From positions 74,591,668-74,655,667 of the forward strand of contig OY804576.1 in assembly GCA_963680875.1 (NCBI GenBank): a DNA stretch of 64,000 nt. The letters run 5' to 3'. Under the pieces are notes generated by a model, which searched no databases, had not been told where the DNA came from, and saw only the letters and a list, made by a program, of their open reading frames with translations. Source of the DNA: Bathymodiolus brooksi. Its lineage: Eukaryota; Mollusca; Bivalvia; Mytilida; Modiolidae. Below are positions 34,638-45,809 of the stretch, piece by piece. Made by a program: the position numbers and the translations under genes. The stretch's first letter is position 1, and each line of letters starts with the position of its first letter.

Positions 34638-34760
34638 ACAATTATCAACCTTGTAAGAGTGTGATATGACGGATTGTCTCCCAGAGAAAGATTATGTCAC
34701 CTAAGGGCTTTCGAGGGGAGACAATCCGTCATATCACACGCTTACAAGGTTGATAATTGT
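34638..34760. repeat. Near-perfect 123-bp palindrome
   Basis: Arms 34638-34682 and 34716-34760 are inverted copies differing at about one position. They contain 'caaccttgtaagagtgtgat' and 'atgacggattgtctccc'. The loop is 33 bases. Probably a palindromic MITE; it could extrude as a cruciform or form a transcript hairpin. Confidence 0.95.
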
Positions 34761-35160
34761 TTTATTACATCGAATATCCTACACAGTGCCATAATTATTT
34801 GGTCTAGTTCAAATCTGACAACAGATATAAAGTGATGACCCATATTCAGTAAATTCTGCTAGTCATGTCTCACTTTTACCGCATTTTCTCGCGTGCGGTT
34901 GATATAACCATGCGACCTAACGTCCAACGGTTGATCGAATGGAATGTCAAATGTCATGTGACGTTCTTTAGACTAATCAAATTAAAGATAATTATATGAG
35001 TATGTAATAATAGCCAATATGTTTAACTGTGATACACTGTTGTTTTTGACGCTTGTTATTTGTTATATAAGAAATTAAAATTTATCTTAAAAAACGTTTT
35101 TGTTAACTTATGATATTTTCAGATAAAAACAATCAACAAACTCTTGTTTCATGCATAAAC
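34761..35160. other. Non-coding spacer
   Basis: No gene or repeat recognised. Confidence 0.4.
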
Positions 35161-35288
35161 ATGACTTTAAAGAATTGTGCCAATGATGAAACATGACTTT
35201 AAAGAATTGTGCCAATGATGAAACATGACTTTAAAGAATTGTGCCAATGATGAAACATGACTTTAAAGAATTGTGCCAATGATGTTTC
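35161..35288. repeat. 32-bp tandem repeat, 4 copies
   Basis: The unit 'atgactttaaagaattgtgc' plus 'caatgatgaaac' starts at 35161, 35193, 35225 and 35257; the last copy is altered at its end. Confidence 0.95.
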
Positions 35289-35521
35289 ATAGAATCAATG
35301 CCATTATAGCTGCAATTTTTCCAAGGAACGCAAACTGCAATCAGTGCATTTACTACATATACAAATGTATACGTACGCTTTATATATTGTCCTGAACCCC
35401 TGCCTCTTATGTAGAGCGAAGCGTAAAAGGCACTGGTCGAACACGGACCACAACGAAAACACCTTGTTAGTACAATATGTTTGCCTTTTACATGTGTAAA
35501 TTTATTGTAAGATAGACAATA

Positions 35522-36677
35522 TACGTCAGGGATATAACTAGGGGTTTAAATCAGGGGAGGCAAGGGTATGGGGGCCGGCGATTATGACTTAACGGCCCAA
35601 AATACTAGTAACGCATATATTTTTTTTTATCGATTTCTATATTATTTAGACGCTTTACATACCAGTTACTATCGTAAATAGCGACCACACCGTCGAAGCT
35701 ACTATGGTAAATTAAGCATTACACAACTGATTGATTTCTACAATAATATTTTGATAAATAATTTCAAATGATAGTACTTAGTCGGTGAATGCAAGATGGA
35801 TTGTTCTATTGCCACTCAAATCCCATCTTTTGAGAACAACTTCTGGATTTACCTGCCCAACAGTATCATTACGATGGACGTGAAGCATCGCCAACTCACA
35901 CAGGCGATCTTCAGTGATTGTAGCTCTACACCAAGTTTTGAGGCACCGAAGAGCCGAGAAAGACCTCTCACATGCACAGGAACGGACTGGTAATGTTAGA
36001 AGTAGCTTTAAAATCACATGAACATTTGGGTACTAGTGAGTCAAGAGTCAGCATAAGAAATTTTACAGTCTGTAAGTTGCAGAGGGTACATTTTGCAACC
36101 CATCTTTCACCCTCTTGCGGGAGATCATTTTGGTATGACAAGTCATTCATGTACATGTGTATTATGTTTTCATGTAATTAACTATTTCCGGATTTACATT
36201 ATCTACAAGGGCTGGTACCATATAAATGCCGTAGAAAATTGCTTTCCGTCCTTGGGTGAATCACGAATTTATATGTGATATGGTATGATCAATGAATGGA
36301 AGAAAGTAGCTAACGCGATAATGATCTTCGATACGTTCGACTGGGGCGTTGACTGTGTCTTTGCCTTTGTGTACTTCTTGGCTTTGTCGACGAAATGTCA
36401 TTTTCATTTGGGATGGAAACGCTTCTCTCATACAGATCATGAAACTTTACATCGGAAACTGCCCTTGTTCCCCGAAAAAGCAAAATAAGGTCTCGAGCCA
36501 CTTGATGTGTTGTGACTAAGTAACAAAACTCAGACTGATGATTAAAACTAGTTGAAGTTGGCTTTCAGTCCTTCTTCTATCCTCTCTCTCTCTCTTTTCT
36601 TTTTTTCTTTTCTTCTTTTTCTTCTTCTGAAAATCAGACGAGGCGTCTGCCTCAATGGTAGTTACGGCCCTGTACGT
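35522..36677. mobile_element. hAT element with degenerate transposase and 5-bp TSD TACGT
   Basis: The element is 35527-36672, 1146 bp. Ends are CAGGGATATAACTAGGGG on the left and CAGGGCCGTAACTACCATTG on the right (other strand). TACGT is duplicated at 35522-35526 and 36673-36677. It carries a - strand transposase remnant and a CT-rich run at about 36581-36630. Confidence 0.88.
35778..36501 (-). pseudogene. hAT transposase, broken C-terminal half
   Basis: Reading the - strand from 36501, one frame gives PNENDISSTKPRSTQRQRHS, and a shifted frame gives YFLPFIDHTISHI. After stops and shifts the last segment (about 36035-35778) reads LLLTLPVRSCACERSFSALR, LKTWCRATITEDRLCELAML and HVHRN. This last block is the hAT C-terminal dimerisation region: the conserved LTLPV..C..ERSFSALR.LK core and the ..DRL..LA.L.(V/I)H signature are clear. 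It is most like the P52rIPK/ZMYM-type hAT proteins of animals. At least one frameshift and an in-frame stop just before the dimerisation block show it is dead. It lies inside a 1.1 kb element, so most of the catalytic region is also missing. Confidence 0.85.
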
Positions 36678-37585
36678 ACATCGTCGGCAAAAATAAAATT
36701 AATTTGAACTCGCCCTGAAACAGGAAAGAAAAGCTCACAAGAGACTCGTTTTTCTTCCTGCTTCTAAAGATGAAGATTATATTAGCCGACAATGTAGGTA
36801 CATGTATATATATTGTCTATTTTTATACCGACCCCCCATCATTTCTCCTTCTTTGAGTGATATGTTAACAAGTGTCCTAACTGTTGTCATGAAACCAGTA
36901 CCTGCCAGTGTGCATTTTTCATGTGGTATTCATGGATGTTTAATTTTGCTGTCTTGAATGGTAAAATCCATTGTTCAAATCTCATTGGCAGTCTAATGTA
37001 CTGTCCAGTTAAATTTGTGTTTTTTACATTGTCTTAGTCTTGAAATTCATGACAGGACTTGTGTCCAAAAATAACCATGTTTTCGTTCTCTTAATTCATG
37101 TGCAGATATTCTTATTTTTTTTGTATAGTTAAGATAAGCAGCTATCGATGCTGTTCCAAACATTTATTACCGAATTGTTGGCCTTGTTGTTTTTTTTTTG
37201 TTTTTTTTGTGTTTTTTATCAAAAAGTTATATAAATCCAGGATTGCGGGAAAAATTAAAGATATTTTCTCTTTTACACCGAGAACAATTGTATGAAAAGG
37301 ACATGTGTATTAAAATGTCTGACAATCTCTCATATATGTGTATGCGATCCCATTCTCGATATCAATGCAGTGACAGAAGTATCTCTGCTACTCAATCTAA
37401 TGAAAATTAGAGGCTTGGTTTATTTTTTATTCTTAATTTGGCCATACACTAATATAAGTGTATCCGTGACCCCAAAGTTTTATATAAAAAAAATACAAAT
37501 GTGATTAAAAACTTTCTTGTAATATATTGCTGGAAAAACGGATTCAAAATTTTATTTATAACCAAATCATCTCCATTTGTGTGAA
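36678..37585. other. Non-coding stretch
   Basis: Contains T/G homopolymers at about 37187-37215 and a small inverted pair 'aggaaagaaaagc' / 'tttttcttcct' near 36723-36765. No gene is supported. It would be the 3' UTR/downstream side of the - strand inhibitor gene ending at 37586. Confidence 0.4.
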
Positions 37586-37710
37586 CTATCCTACGTGAGC
37601 GTAGCTATGCAGGGCTGAATAGTCGCATTCACATGTGTCACATCCATTTTTGTCTACTTTATATCCAACAGGACAGTGACTTTGGTTATCACATGTAGGC
37701 ATGGTACAGC
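37586..37710 (-). CDS. Secreted protease-inhibitor-type protein, last exon (antistasin-like domain)
   Basis: On the - strand the exon follows an acceptor (..ttccacag) at 37711-37712 and ends at TAG 37586-37588. It starts in phase 1 and, with the last base of the upstream exon, gives Gly. It reads CTMPTCDNQSHCPVGYKVDK, then NGCDTCEC, then 14 more residues. The spacing C-x4-C-x5-C-P-x-G-Y-x2-D-x-N-G-C-x2-C-x-C is that of an antistasin-like domain, a small disulfide module found in leech and mollusc inhibitors of serine proteases. The upstream partner exon at 39715-39864 ends in the matching phase. The short tail after the last Cys has no further motif. Confidence 0.75.
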
Positions 37711-37807
37711 CTGTGGAAGGAAAAACATCAATTTAATTAATTAAATTTTATTCAAATCTTACATAAATGTTTTATGCTTCAAGTTATTTTCAAATATGAT
37801 GAAATTA

Positions 37808-37968
37808 TATGAGGTGTACTCGATACAACATTATGTGATAAAGTTTGTCAGTGACTTGCAACGGATCTGTGGTTTTCTCCGAGGTACTCCGCTTTCCTCC
37901 ACCAATAAAACTGCATGACCGCCACGATAAAACTGAAATATTGTTGAAAGTGGCGTTAAACACCATAA
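37808..37968 (+). repeat. SINE-A, 5'-truncated
   Basis: Begins within the body at 'gaggtgtactcgatacaac' and ends 'ggcgttaaacaccataaac'. It lies in the last intron of the inhibitor gene. Confidence 0.88.
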
Positions 37969-38131
37969 ACAATCAGAAAATAAAAGGTTTTTAAATACAT
38001 GTATATTCAAATTACAATTTAATCAAATATTTTGTATGAAAGCGGTATATATGATGAAATATGTTTTAATATAAACATTACATTAATAACATTATAATTT
38101 ATTTTAAATATTTCGCACGTAAGTTGCTATA

Positions 38132-39240
38132 GAATAGAATAGAATAGAATAGAATAAGTTTATTAACCAAATCAGGGCCCCAGGAGGGCATATACAAATA
38201 ACAATTATGATTGATACACAACAACAATACAAATAACAATTATGATTGATACACAACAACAATATATCAACTTAAATATCAATAATTGTGGTGCAGGCAC
38301 ACTCGGGCAGGAAAAGAGATATATGCACATAAACGTACATACACTTACTCACATATATATGAGGGGGGGGGGGGGGACATATACATATATATCAGGTGAT
38401 TCATCACCAATCTGCAAGAGACACCTTGAGTCGATGCTAAAAGGAATAAAGTCCTACTTGTGTCTAGTGCAGACCGGCCATGTTGATGTGGAAGGAATAT
38501 TGTTTGGAACATGGAAAGGGATCAGAGCTTTTGGATAACCAGCAGTGAGCATCAAGGGACGATGCCAAAAGGAATATTTTCTTTCTCATGCTCAATGCAG
38601 GTCATCCAGTTTGCAGATCTCCAATTCCATTTAATCAAATAGTTGTTGATAAAAGATATTGACAAAGATATCTGAGTATAGCTGGGTCTTCATTATTTAA
38701 GATCCATATGAGTTTACATTTGTCATCTAAATTTTGAAAATTTTGACACTCAGATGTCAAATATGTAGTAAAAATTTCCCTATGGTTTGCATGGCAAGTA
38801 CAATGAAGTAAATAATGGATCTCATCTTCTACCTGACCCGAAGTGCACCTGCAACAAATGCGGTTTTCCCGGAGAGTACCCTGGTATCTTCCTATTTCTA
38901 TTTGTAATTTGTGAGCTGATATTCTTAATTTGGACAACCTTCTTCTCTGATCAAAATTTTTAATGATTGACAAATAATTTTCATATCCAAAATTGGTTTT
39001 TATTTTTAAATAAGTTCTTAATTTTCCCTCTCTAAGTGAATGGGCTTGTTTTGTCCACAATTCCAAATAGTGTTGTTTTACAATTTTATTGCATTTATAT
39101 TTAAAGGTTGATGTTTTGTCTGTCAAGAAATTAGTTAAGCTTGGCATATTTTGCAAAATATGTTTTACAGAGCCATACCATGATGGTTGAAACATTGTTT
39201 AAATTTGATAAAATCATAATTTAAGTTAAATATTTTGTAT
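38132..39240 (-). mobile_element. LINE 3' end, 5'-truncated, with (AGAAT)n tail
   Basis: On the - strand the element runs from about 39240 through a reverse transcriptase C-terminus (38635-39195) into a 3' UTR, 'ggggccctgatttggttaat', and a short pentamer tail (TTCTA)n at about 38132-38156. A similar LINE 3' end ('ccctgatttggaaaataaag') is at 57615-57660. A G run lies at 38364-38377. Confidence 0.8.
38635..39195 (-). pseudogene. LINE reverse transcriptase C-terminal fragment (186 codons, open)
   Basis: The frame reads HSLREGKLRTYLKIKTNFGY, RRRLSKLRISAHKLQIEIGR, then RENRICCRCTSGQVEDEIHY and LLHCTCH. This is the C-terminal tail of a non-LTR retrotransposon polymerase: the helix with LRISAHKL.IE.GR.., followed by a Cys/His knuckle C-x2-C..DE.H.L..C. 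The parallel tail at 19649-20090 aligns with it motif by motif. The frame is open to its stop but has lost everything N-terminal, so it is a 5'-truncated copy and not a host gene. It sits in an intron of the inhibitor gene, in the same orientation. Confidence 0.85.
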
Positions 39241-39714
39241 TAAAATGGTTACAGAATGAAAATGTTGTGGATTATTTGTTAATAAACCGGATATCTGTTT
39301 TCTTCCGATATAATGCGATGCAACATGTCGTTTCCCCGTTCATACAAGGACACTTTACAACAAGGATGTACGACGTAAATATGTCAAGTGATATTGACAT
39401 CAGTACACAAGGGATAGAGATGATAAACAAACTGACCTACTGAACAGGAAACACACATGTTGTTTGCACGCAGTTTACTTTCATGCTCGTCTATATTTTT
39501 TGTTTGTGACAAAATCTCAATTCATATCAATTTTCTTGTTTTACTTAAAAAAAAATATCCCAAAATTGCAATATTTTCAAGCTATAGTACAACACACTAC
39601 TTTTATCTGTTTATATGTATGTGATAATGTATTTTATATATAGTTCTTCACCCATTTTATATGCAAAATAAACTCATTTCTAGCAAAATATGCTGCTGGT
39701 CCATTTATTGTTAC

Positions 39715-39864
39715 CTTCTTTTGCAACAAAATCAACTGGTCTGTAACATTCATGACCACACCCATTACTGCGACACTCGTACCCATCGGGACATCTATGT
39801 TTACTGAATGATCCACAGAATGTCAAACAAATACCTCGTCGGTCGGGATAGCTATATCCAACCC
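39715..39864 (-). CDS. Secreted protease-inhibitor-type protein, middle exon (WAP-like cysteine domain)
   Basis: A 150-base - strand exon. The acceptor (ttgttacag) lies at 39865 and the donor GTAACA begins at 39714; both junctions are phase 1. It encodes VGYSYPDRRGICLTFCGSFS, KHRCPDGYECRSNGCGHECY and RPVDFVAKE. The cysteine pattern C-x3-C-x7-C-x5-C-x4-C-G-x2-C resembles the second half of a WAP four-disulfide core (..C-C-S-N-G-C-G-x2-C), but the sixth WAP cysteine is Arg (ECRSNG). It joins in frame to the antistasin-like exon at 37586. WAP plus antistasin modules occur in mollusc secreted inhibitors and shell-matrix proteins. The longer chance ORF in this interval is in another frame and is not the gene. 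Confidence 0.7.
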
Positions 39865-39984
39865 CTGTAACAATTTTTATTTAGATATTAATGTCAAAGA
39901 TTGTAAGCAAATATACATCGCCATGTAAAACTGGAGTTTGTATATAAAATAAAGCATTCGTCCTATAAATAGTAATTACGATGG

Positions 39985-40243
39985 CGAGCTTCATCTTAGC
40001 CAAACGAGTGCACCTCAGTTGACTATGCTTTGCTATATGATATATATATATATTATATATATATCCACGAGAAATTGAAATTGAATTTCATTAACAATAT
40101 GTTCTAGTGTATACTTTATAATTGTATATTATAACGCTAAAACGGCACATCTCGCCTTTGTCAAAAACTATAAATAATCGATCCCCATATGTACGTACGT
40201 CGAGTAATGTAGGTATGTCAATTTGTGCAACATCCCTATTGAG
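39985..40243 (+). repeat. Diverged direct repeat, copy 1 of 2
   Basis: From 'gtgcacctcagttgac' through 'attgaatttcattaacaata' to 'gtgcaacatccctattg'. A second copy in the same orientation lies at about 58780-59041. The best-conserved part is 40080-40243. A TA run (about 40038-40064) interrupts this copy. Confidence 0.85.
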
Positions 40244-40448
40244 AGCATATATTTTGCGGCAAAGGTTGTATGGATATTCAAGGATTGTAATATTCCACAC
40301 CACAGCGCCTGTGAGTAATATAATTTAAATAAAAGTGTTAAGAGTAAAATTTAAAATTATGACCTCGAGCTATGGCCTCGGAAATCCTAGTGCGTAAAAT
40401 CCCCAAATAATCAACGGTGTATGCCCATTCAATCACATAAAGACTCAT

Positions 40449-40748
40449 TTTGGGAAAGAGAAATATTTAGAAATTAATAATTTTAGAATTCGACAGTCTA
40501 TCTGTAAGATAAGAGTCAGTGCTCATTCATTAAATATTGAAACTGGCAGATATAAGAACATTATAAGACCAGAAAGAAAATGCACAAATTGTTCTAAGGG
40601 AGATATTGAAAATGAGAAACATTTTATTGTCGACTGTCCTTTAAATGAAAATATTAGAGTAAAATGTTTTGATAAAGTTATTGACTTATGTCCAAAGGAC
40701 TGGGAGCTATAAGGGCCAAAATCGGTCCCACCTCAGATGTAGATAAAA
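40449..40748 (+). pseudogene. LINE reverse transcriptase C-terminal fragment plus 3' UTR
   Basis: The + frame 40449-40712 has no start codon at its beginning and reads INNFRIRQSICKIRVSAHSL, NIETGRYKNIIRPERKCTNC and ENEKHFIVDCPLN, ending at TAA 40710-40712. The motif set (RVSAHSL.IETGRY, C-x2-C, E.H...C) matches the other LINE tails here. Right after the stop, 'gggccaaaatcggtcccacc' and 'tcagatgtagataaaa' form a 3' UTR that is found again in reverse at 47339-47391. There the UTR ends in a (CAA)n tail. It is truncated at the 5' end and not functional. Confidence 0.8.
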
Positions 40749-41156
40749 TTTCTTCCAAAATGTATTCACAATATGTGCTTTTCAGAAATAAATACAGTTA
40801 GTTAATATGTGCATCTAATTCCTCACAGCGGACCGACAAAGTCAGGTAATGAAAAGCACTGAACATCATTTTTTTTCAGAATACAGAACATATGTATCAT
40901 TGTATTATAATCCATATCTTTAAAAAACAAAAACAAAAACAAAGCATAATAAAACTCAATAAACAAAGCATAAATTTGACTTAATATGCAATGTGGATTG
41001 ATTTCAGGAATAAAAACATGTTCCGAAGATGTATTATGAAATTAAAGTGAACGAATAGTAATGTTCCAACGTCACCCATTTTCGATTGTCTCCTGTTTTC
41101 GACGGTTTGTTTCACGTGATAAAATCTCTCAATATTTTGATCGCTTCATTTGTCAG

Positions 41157-41228
41157 AGGTTATATTATGATGCTGAAATTGCATTGAATGATCTCAAGAA
41201 ATCTGATCTAAAAATGTCAGCTTTAAAT
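41157..41228 (+). CDS. Possible unassigned coding exon
   Basis: A 72-base interval lies between a good acceptor (tttgatcgcttcatttgtcag) and a strong donor (GTAAGA). It reads RLYYDAEIALNDLKKSDLKM followed by SALN. I do not recognise the protein. The same frame is open upstream to a Met at 41061, so it might instead be a first exon. No partner exons are visible, and the surroundings are transposon-rich. It could equally be chance or part of an element. Confidence 0.25.
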
Positions 41229-42005
41229 GTAAGAACTACGTACCACATCTATTATTTCACGTTCAAATTGTATTTTTTCGTAATTCATTTTTTCGTCACC
41301 TTTAATCATTTAAAAAATATATCTCATACAGACCAATTTTGGTTTCATCGTCTGCTATGACATTGATAATGTTCATATTGAGGTCATATCAATTCAAAAA
41401 CTTATTAACATCGATTGTCGAAAACTGGTCGAAATTTTGGTATTAAACTTAAAGAAGTAATAGATAGATTTATTTGGACAATAGAACTTTGTCATATTTG
41501 AATTTTGTTTAAACACTTTTTTAACCGTACTTTATTCTTAACGACAACCAATGCGATGATATATTCCAGTACATTTTTACGGACAACCATCATAAATCTA
41601 TAAAAAAAAAATGCCAAGGTGCGGGTTGAGAGAAGTCAAATATTTAAAGATCGCTTTTTTTTTTATAATATGGAAATATTTTGGCAAATGGTGTGAAGCT
41701 AAATGTTTAATGTGTAACAATTTTAGCTAGGAACCTGTGAGAATTATTTTTGCTTTTTTGATAAACTGATAACAAGCCTTGGAATCAGATATCCCATGGG
41801 AAGTGGTTGTCGATAGATAATTGTTTTACAATCAAGTATTTCATATATATTTATGATGAGAACAAGTTTAAGACCATATGATTAATCGTGTAGGTAAAAT
41901 GTGTGTCGCTGCCATGAGTCTATGTATGATTGTTTTGATTGTCACTAGAAAAAGAGGAGATGGTAGATATTATTTTGCTTTGTGACAAAGCAACAACAAT
42001 ACTAC
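41229..42005. other. AT-rich non-coding stretch
   Basis: No repeat or gene recognised until the CAA-rich sequence that precedes the large element at 42012. Confidence 0.4.
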
Positions 42006-42011
42006 TAATAA

Positions 42012-42182
42012 CCAGACTTGATTAATCGATCAAATCGATCATCGATCACTAATCGATCAGTTTTCGAACACTAATCGATTGATGAGTTTGGCTAATCTCT
42101 GAGGAGTTTGATCGATTACTGATCGATTATTTTGATTAGATTTATTTGATCGATAAGTGATCGATTATGATCGATTTGGATG
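42012..42182. repeat. Left terminal inverted repeat of the 10.4 kb element
   Basis: Runs of ATCGAT/GATCGAT motifs. 'gatcagttttcgaacactaa' and 'gatgagtttggctaat' have exact inverse counterparts at 52205-52404. The right repeat is slightly longer because it has an extra 'cgataagtgttcgattagcc'-type block. Confidence 0.9.
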
Positions 42183-43283
42183 GATATTGAATTTGTACAT
42201 AATATAAGTAATTTAAAAAGCTTAAAATTATTTCACATTATAAAAAATCATACATATACAAGTACAGAAATGTAAATATCAACATTTCTTTAAAACCCTA
42301 AACAATGTAAATGTTTTGGTATTAAGATTTTGTCAGTTTCCATACAAAAAGTCCCACACACACTCAACAATTTGCATGGAACACATTTCATTAGAGATAA
42401 TTTTCATAATTAAACAGATTTTCTTATAGCTTTAAATAAATCCTCTGTTTTTCCATCTGACACATGTGTTACAACTGTGAGCATTACAAGGTATATCCAC
42501 AGCAATGACATTTATGGTATATGTATTATTCCAGAATTATTGAATAATAAATACTTTATTCCACCTTGATCAGATCACCCTGATATACATTGGAAACTTG
42601 ATACATTCAGTTTACAGATGACATATAGACTTGTGTATGTCTTGTTGTTTAAAAGAAATGTTTTATTTGTTTCAATATTCACAATATTAACTAATGCATT
42701 ATTTTGTAATGTACCAGTAATGAATTTTAATTCAAATATTTTACAAATACTTGTAACATTTCGAAATTAATTAAAAACTGAAAGGCAGTATGATGAGACT
42801 ATTTATAAGCATATTTCAAACTTCATTGACATTATAAATTAATAACTGCCTGCATTCTTAAGAGGATGGACTGTTACATATTGATTTTTTTTTGTGAACC
42901 CTTTTGCTTACTGTTTTTATTTCCATATATATCATGTAACTTAATCCAAATTATTTCAATATACAAATATATGTTACACCCAGGGTTACAGTGATGTTGG
43001 TCAAAACATGTCACTGTCTTAAAAGTTACATTCACTCTCTCTTTCTACTATCTTAGACACCTCCAATACATGTAATCTATTCAAAGATGCCAAAATATTT
43101 AGATGGAACTATTATAAATATGAAGATGTCACTTATAAATACATAGATATGATCAATGTCATATACCAATAATCTTATTATGTGAAAGTTGTATTTGACC
43201 AAAGATTTGTAGATAACATCTACAAGTAATTAATAGATACACATCCCATATGTCACTGAGAAAGTTGTAAACCAAAAATATAC

Positions 43284-43781
43284 ATGTTTTTTGGTGTTTA
43301 TAATACAACAAATGATTCTGGCAGTGATACATGTAGTGAAAAAGCTGAAAAAAGTACTCATGAGACTGATGAAGCAGCATCCTCACAAGAAGACTCTGCA
43401 CATATTGCTGCACAAAATATAGAAAGTGAAGCAACCAGAAATGCTGAAAATCAAAGTGAAAAGTGCAACAACAACACTGAAAAAAGTTCAAGTGACAATC
43501 ATTCAGAAACTGGCAACACTGATAGTACAAACAATAGCACAAAGGAGATTGACATAAATGTGACAACTGAACTTTTTATGAAAAAAACTATAAAAGTATG
43601 GAATTTCACAGACAGGCTGCAAAAATTGTTCCCAGTCAAATCTGTCAGAAGCGAAAAGGCTGAAAACATCCAAAAGTATTTTCTACTAGAGGAATGTTCC
43701 TCTATATAAACAGATGGCAAATGTTTAGGTGATCATTCTATCCAGAGAAGCACAGCACAGAAAAATGCACAGCAAAAAATA
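43284..43781 (+). pseudogene. Unassigned coding exon of the 10.4 kb element, with in-frame stop
   Basis: The frame opens at ATG 43284. It gives a long acidic, Ser/Glu/Asn/Thr-rich stretch (about residues 8-95: SGSDTCSEKAEKSTHETDE and so on) and then KKTIKVWNFTDRLQKLFPVK. It stops at TAA 43707-43709 after EECSSI. The same frame stays open beyond that stop (TDGKCLGDHSIQRSTAQKNA) up to an excellent donor, GTAAGT, at 43782, in phase 0. This suggests a genuine exon of the element's protein, with one later nonsense change. No known transposase motif is visible. The 41-residue stretch before the stop would be the best query for finding relatives. Confidence 0.5.
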
Positions 43782-43834
43782 GTAAGTTTGTAGTTATTTT
43801 TATGTATAGCTTTATGTCTGTCTGAGTCTTGTAA

Positions 43835-44129
43835 TTAGGGACCGACCATTTAACTTGAAGGGGGGGGGGGGGGGGGGGTTATGGTTTTTTGTTTCGTTCA
43901 GAAATTTGTTTTCGGACAACACAAGAGTTATAATATTTATTTTTTTTGTCAAAGCACAAATTTTTTTTCCAGAATTTAACATTAGATTATATGACAAAAA
44001 CTCTGAATCAGATTATTTTTTTTCCCCTCCACCAAAATCAGAATATTTTTTTCAGCAAAATTGGGAATCAGAATATTTTTTTAGAAAAAAACCATAACCC
44101 CCCCTTCAAGTTAAATGGTCGTTCCCTTA
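43835..44129. mobile_element. PIF/Harbinger-like MITE with TTA target duplication
   Basis: The element is 43838-44126, 289 bp. Ends are GGGACCGACCATTTAACTTG and, on the other strand, GGGAACGACCATTTAACTTG, continuing into G runs. TTA flanks both sides (43835-43837 and 44127-44129), as expected for Harbinger elements. The interior is T-rich low-complexity sequence with repeated 'tcagaatatttttt'. Confidence 0.85.
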
Positions 44130-45204
44130 GTCCAAACCATTTCTGAATAATAAAATTAAATTTGCTTGTGATGAATACCATGCTGATATCTTTTCCATGC
44201 ATAAGTTCTGTCCTTTAAAGCAGAAAAAATATAATTTTGTGGTTTTAATCCAAATATTTTCTTGTTTTATTTCAACTTAGTATTATATTAATATATAAAT
44301 ACATTGTATATCTACTGATTAAATTAATGAACTATTAATTAGGCACAAAATACATGTCAAGTTTCCCATTAGTTGTCAGTCCAGAAATTATAACCCTTGT
44401 CATTGAAAAAAATGAAGTCTTGAGTGTTTTCAGTATTATTATTATTTGCAAACAATTCTTGAATACATTTACAGTATGATACATGTATGACACATTGGAG
44501 ATATGGAGAGGAGAAAAATATTATATAATATTTGTAACTTAGTAATATTATAAATAGGTCAACATTTGTATGAACCATTATGGTAAGGACAGACCATTTT
44601 AATCTTACTGATTTCTTATGTCAAAAAATATTCTGATTTTTGTTTTGTGCAAAAAAAAAATGGCTTGGGGAAAAAATAACATACTATCACATAATGTTGT
44701 ATCGAGTAGGCCTCACCATTCAAAACTTACATTGATTGCACAGGTAGTTGTAAATATATTAGGCATATATGATCAGTCGGTGGTGTCTCATTTTTTTTTT
44801 TTTTAATATGTGCAGAAACCTCTGGGCCAATATACATTGCTTAAAACTACAATGTATAAATAAAACACTAATAATGATCTTTTCCTGTCATGTGACAAGG
44901 TAAATTGTTACAAAATTGGTTAATTACCAAATTGTAAACAATGTTTATTGCAGTCTTCACGCTTAACTTTTTACCTTACAAGCCCACCGGGCCTGTAAGT
45001 TAAAATATTTACAGGCCCACCATCAATTCTACAGGCCCGAATTTGAAAACTACATAATTAATGACCATTAATTCAAACCACCAAAACTCAAAACATGATG
45101 ATGTACCAAATGTTATGTGGACATGTCAATTATGCATTAGGTAAGACCAGAATGCAAGTAAAAACAGAAAAAAAAAGACAATTTATTTTGTATTCATGTT
45201 TATA

Positions 45205-45324
45205 TTAATCTCCTGAAAATTCTAAAATCATAATGTCAATAGCATCCTCAGTATATTCCATATCATCACCGTCCACCTCCTCCTCCTCCTCCTCATCATC
45301 ACAACCAATATTGTTATAAGACTC
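45205..45324 (-). pseudogene. Acidic C-terminal tail of an element-encoded protein
   Basis: The - strand frame, open from 45324 to TAA at 45205-45207, reads ESYNIGCDDEEEEEEVDGDD and then MEYTEDAIDIMILEFSGD. The strongly acidic tail next to the left end of a CAG-ended element suggests the end of a transposase. No catalytic or dimerisation motif is visible, because the 2.6 kb insertion and decay follow at once. It cannot be assigned to a family from this fragment. Confidence 0.4.
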
Positions 45325-45809
45325 TTATAACAAAAACTTGTGATGTCATCATTGCGTGAGACATATAATTTGGTGATAATTTTTAATATGTACCCAAAAT
45401 GCAAAAAGTCGTATTTCTGTAGCCTTCAGCAGAAGAAATATGTACAGTACATGTGTATATGCCAATTTGCTCAACGGTCCAACTATATATAGAAAGCTAG
45501 GGAATGCAAATATAGCACGAACGTATATTGACACTCGCTACCGGATGGTTCATCCCATAACCAAAACGGACCATAACCAAAACGGACCATTACCAAAACG
45601 GACCATAACAAAAACGGACTATTGAAATAAAAAATGTAAATTTCTTGAATAAATATGATATTTTATGTATTATTTCTATGATTTTATATGTATTTAATTA
45701 TTTGTATTAATTTGTTTAGTGTGTTTTAATTATAAACATATGTTCGTTTGCACATAAAGAGGGAGAGGCGTTAATTATCGAAAATAACAAATCAAGGAAA
45801 TTAAAATAA

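Noticed and set aside
35796..36278. Several + strand ORFs
   Set aside because: Shadows of the - strand hAT transposase remnant.
39634..39816. 60-codon - strand ORF overlapping the WAP-like exon
   Set aside because: Wrong frame. The cysteine-rich frame has proper splice sites and matches the neighbouring exon in phase.
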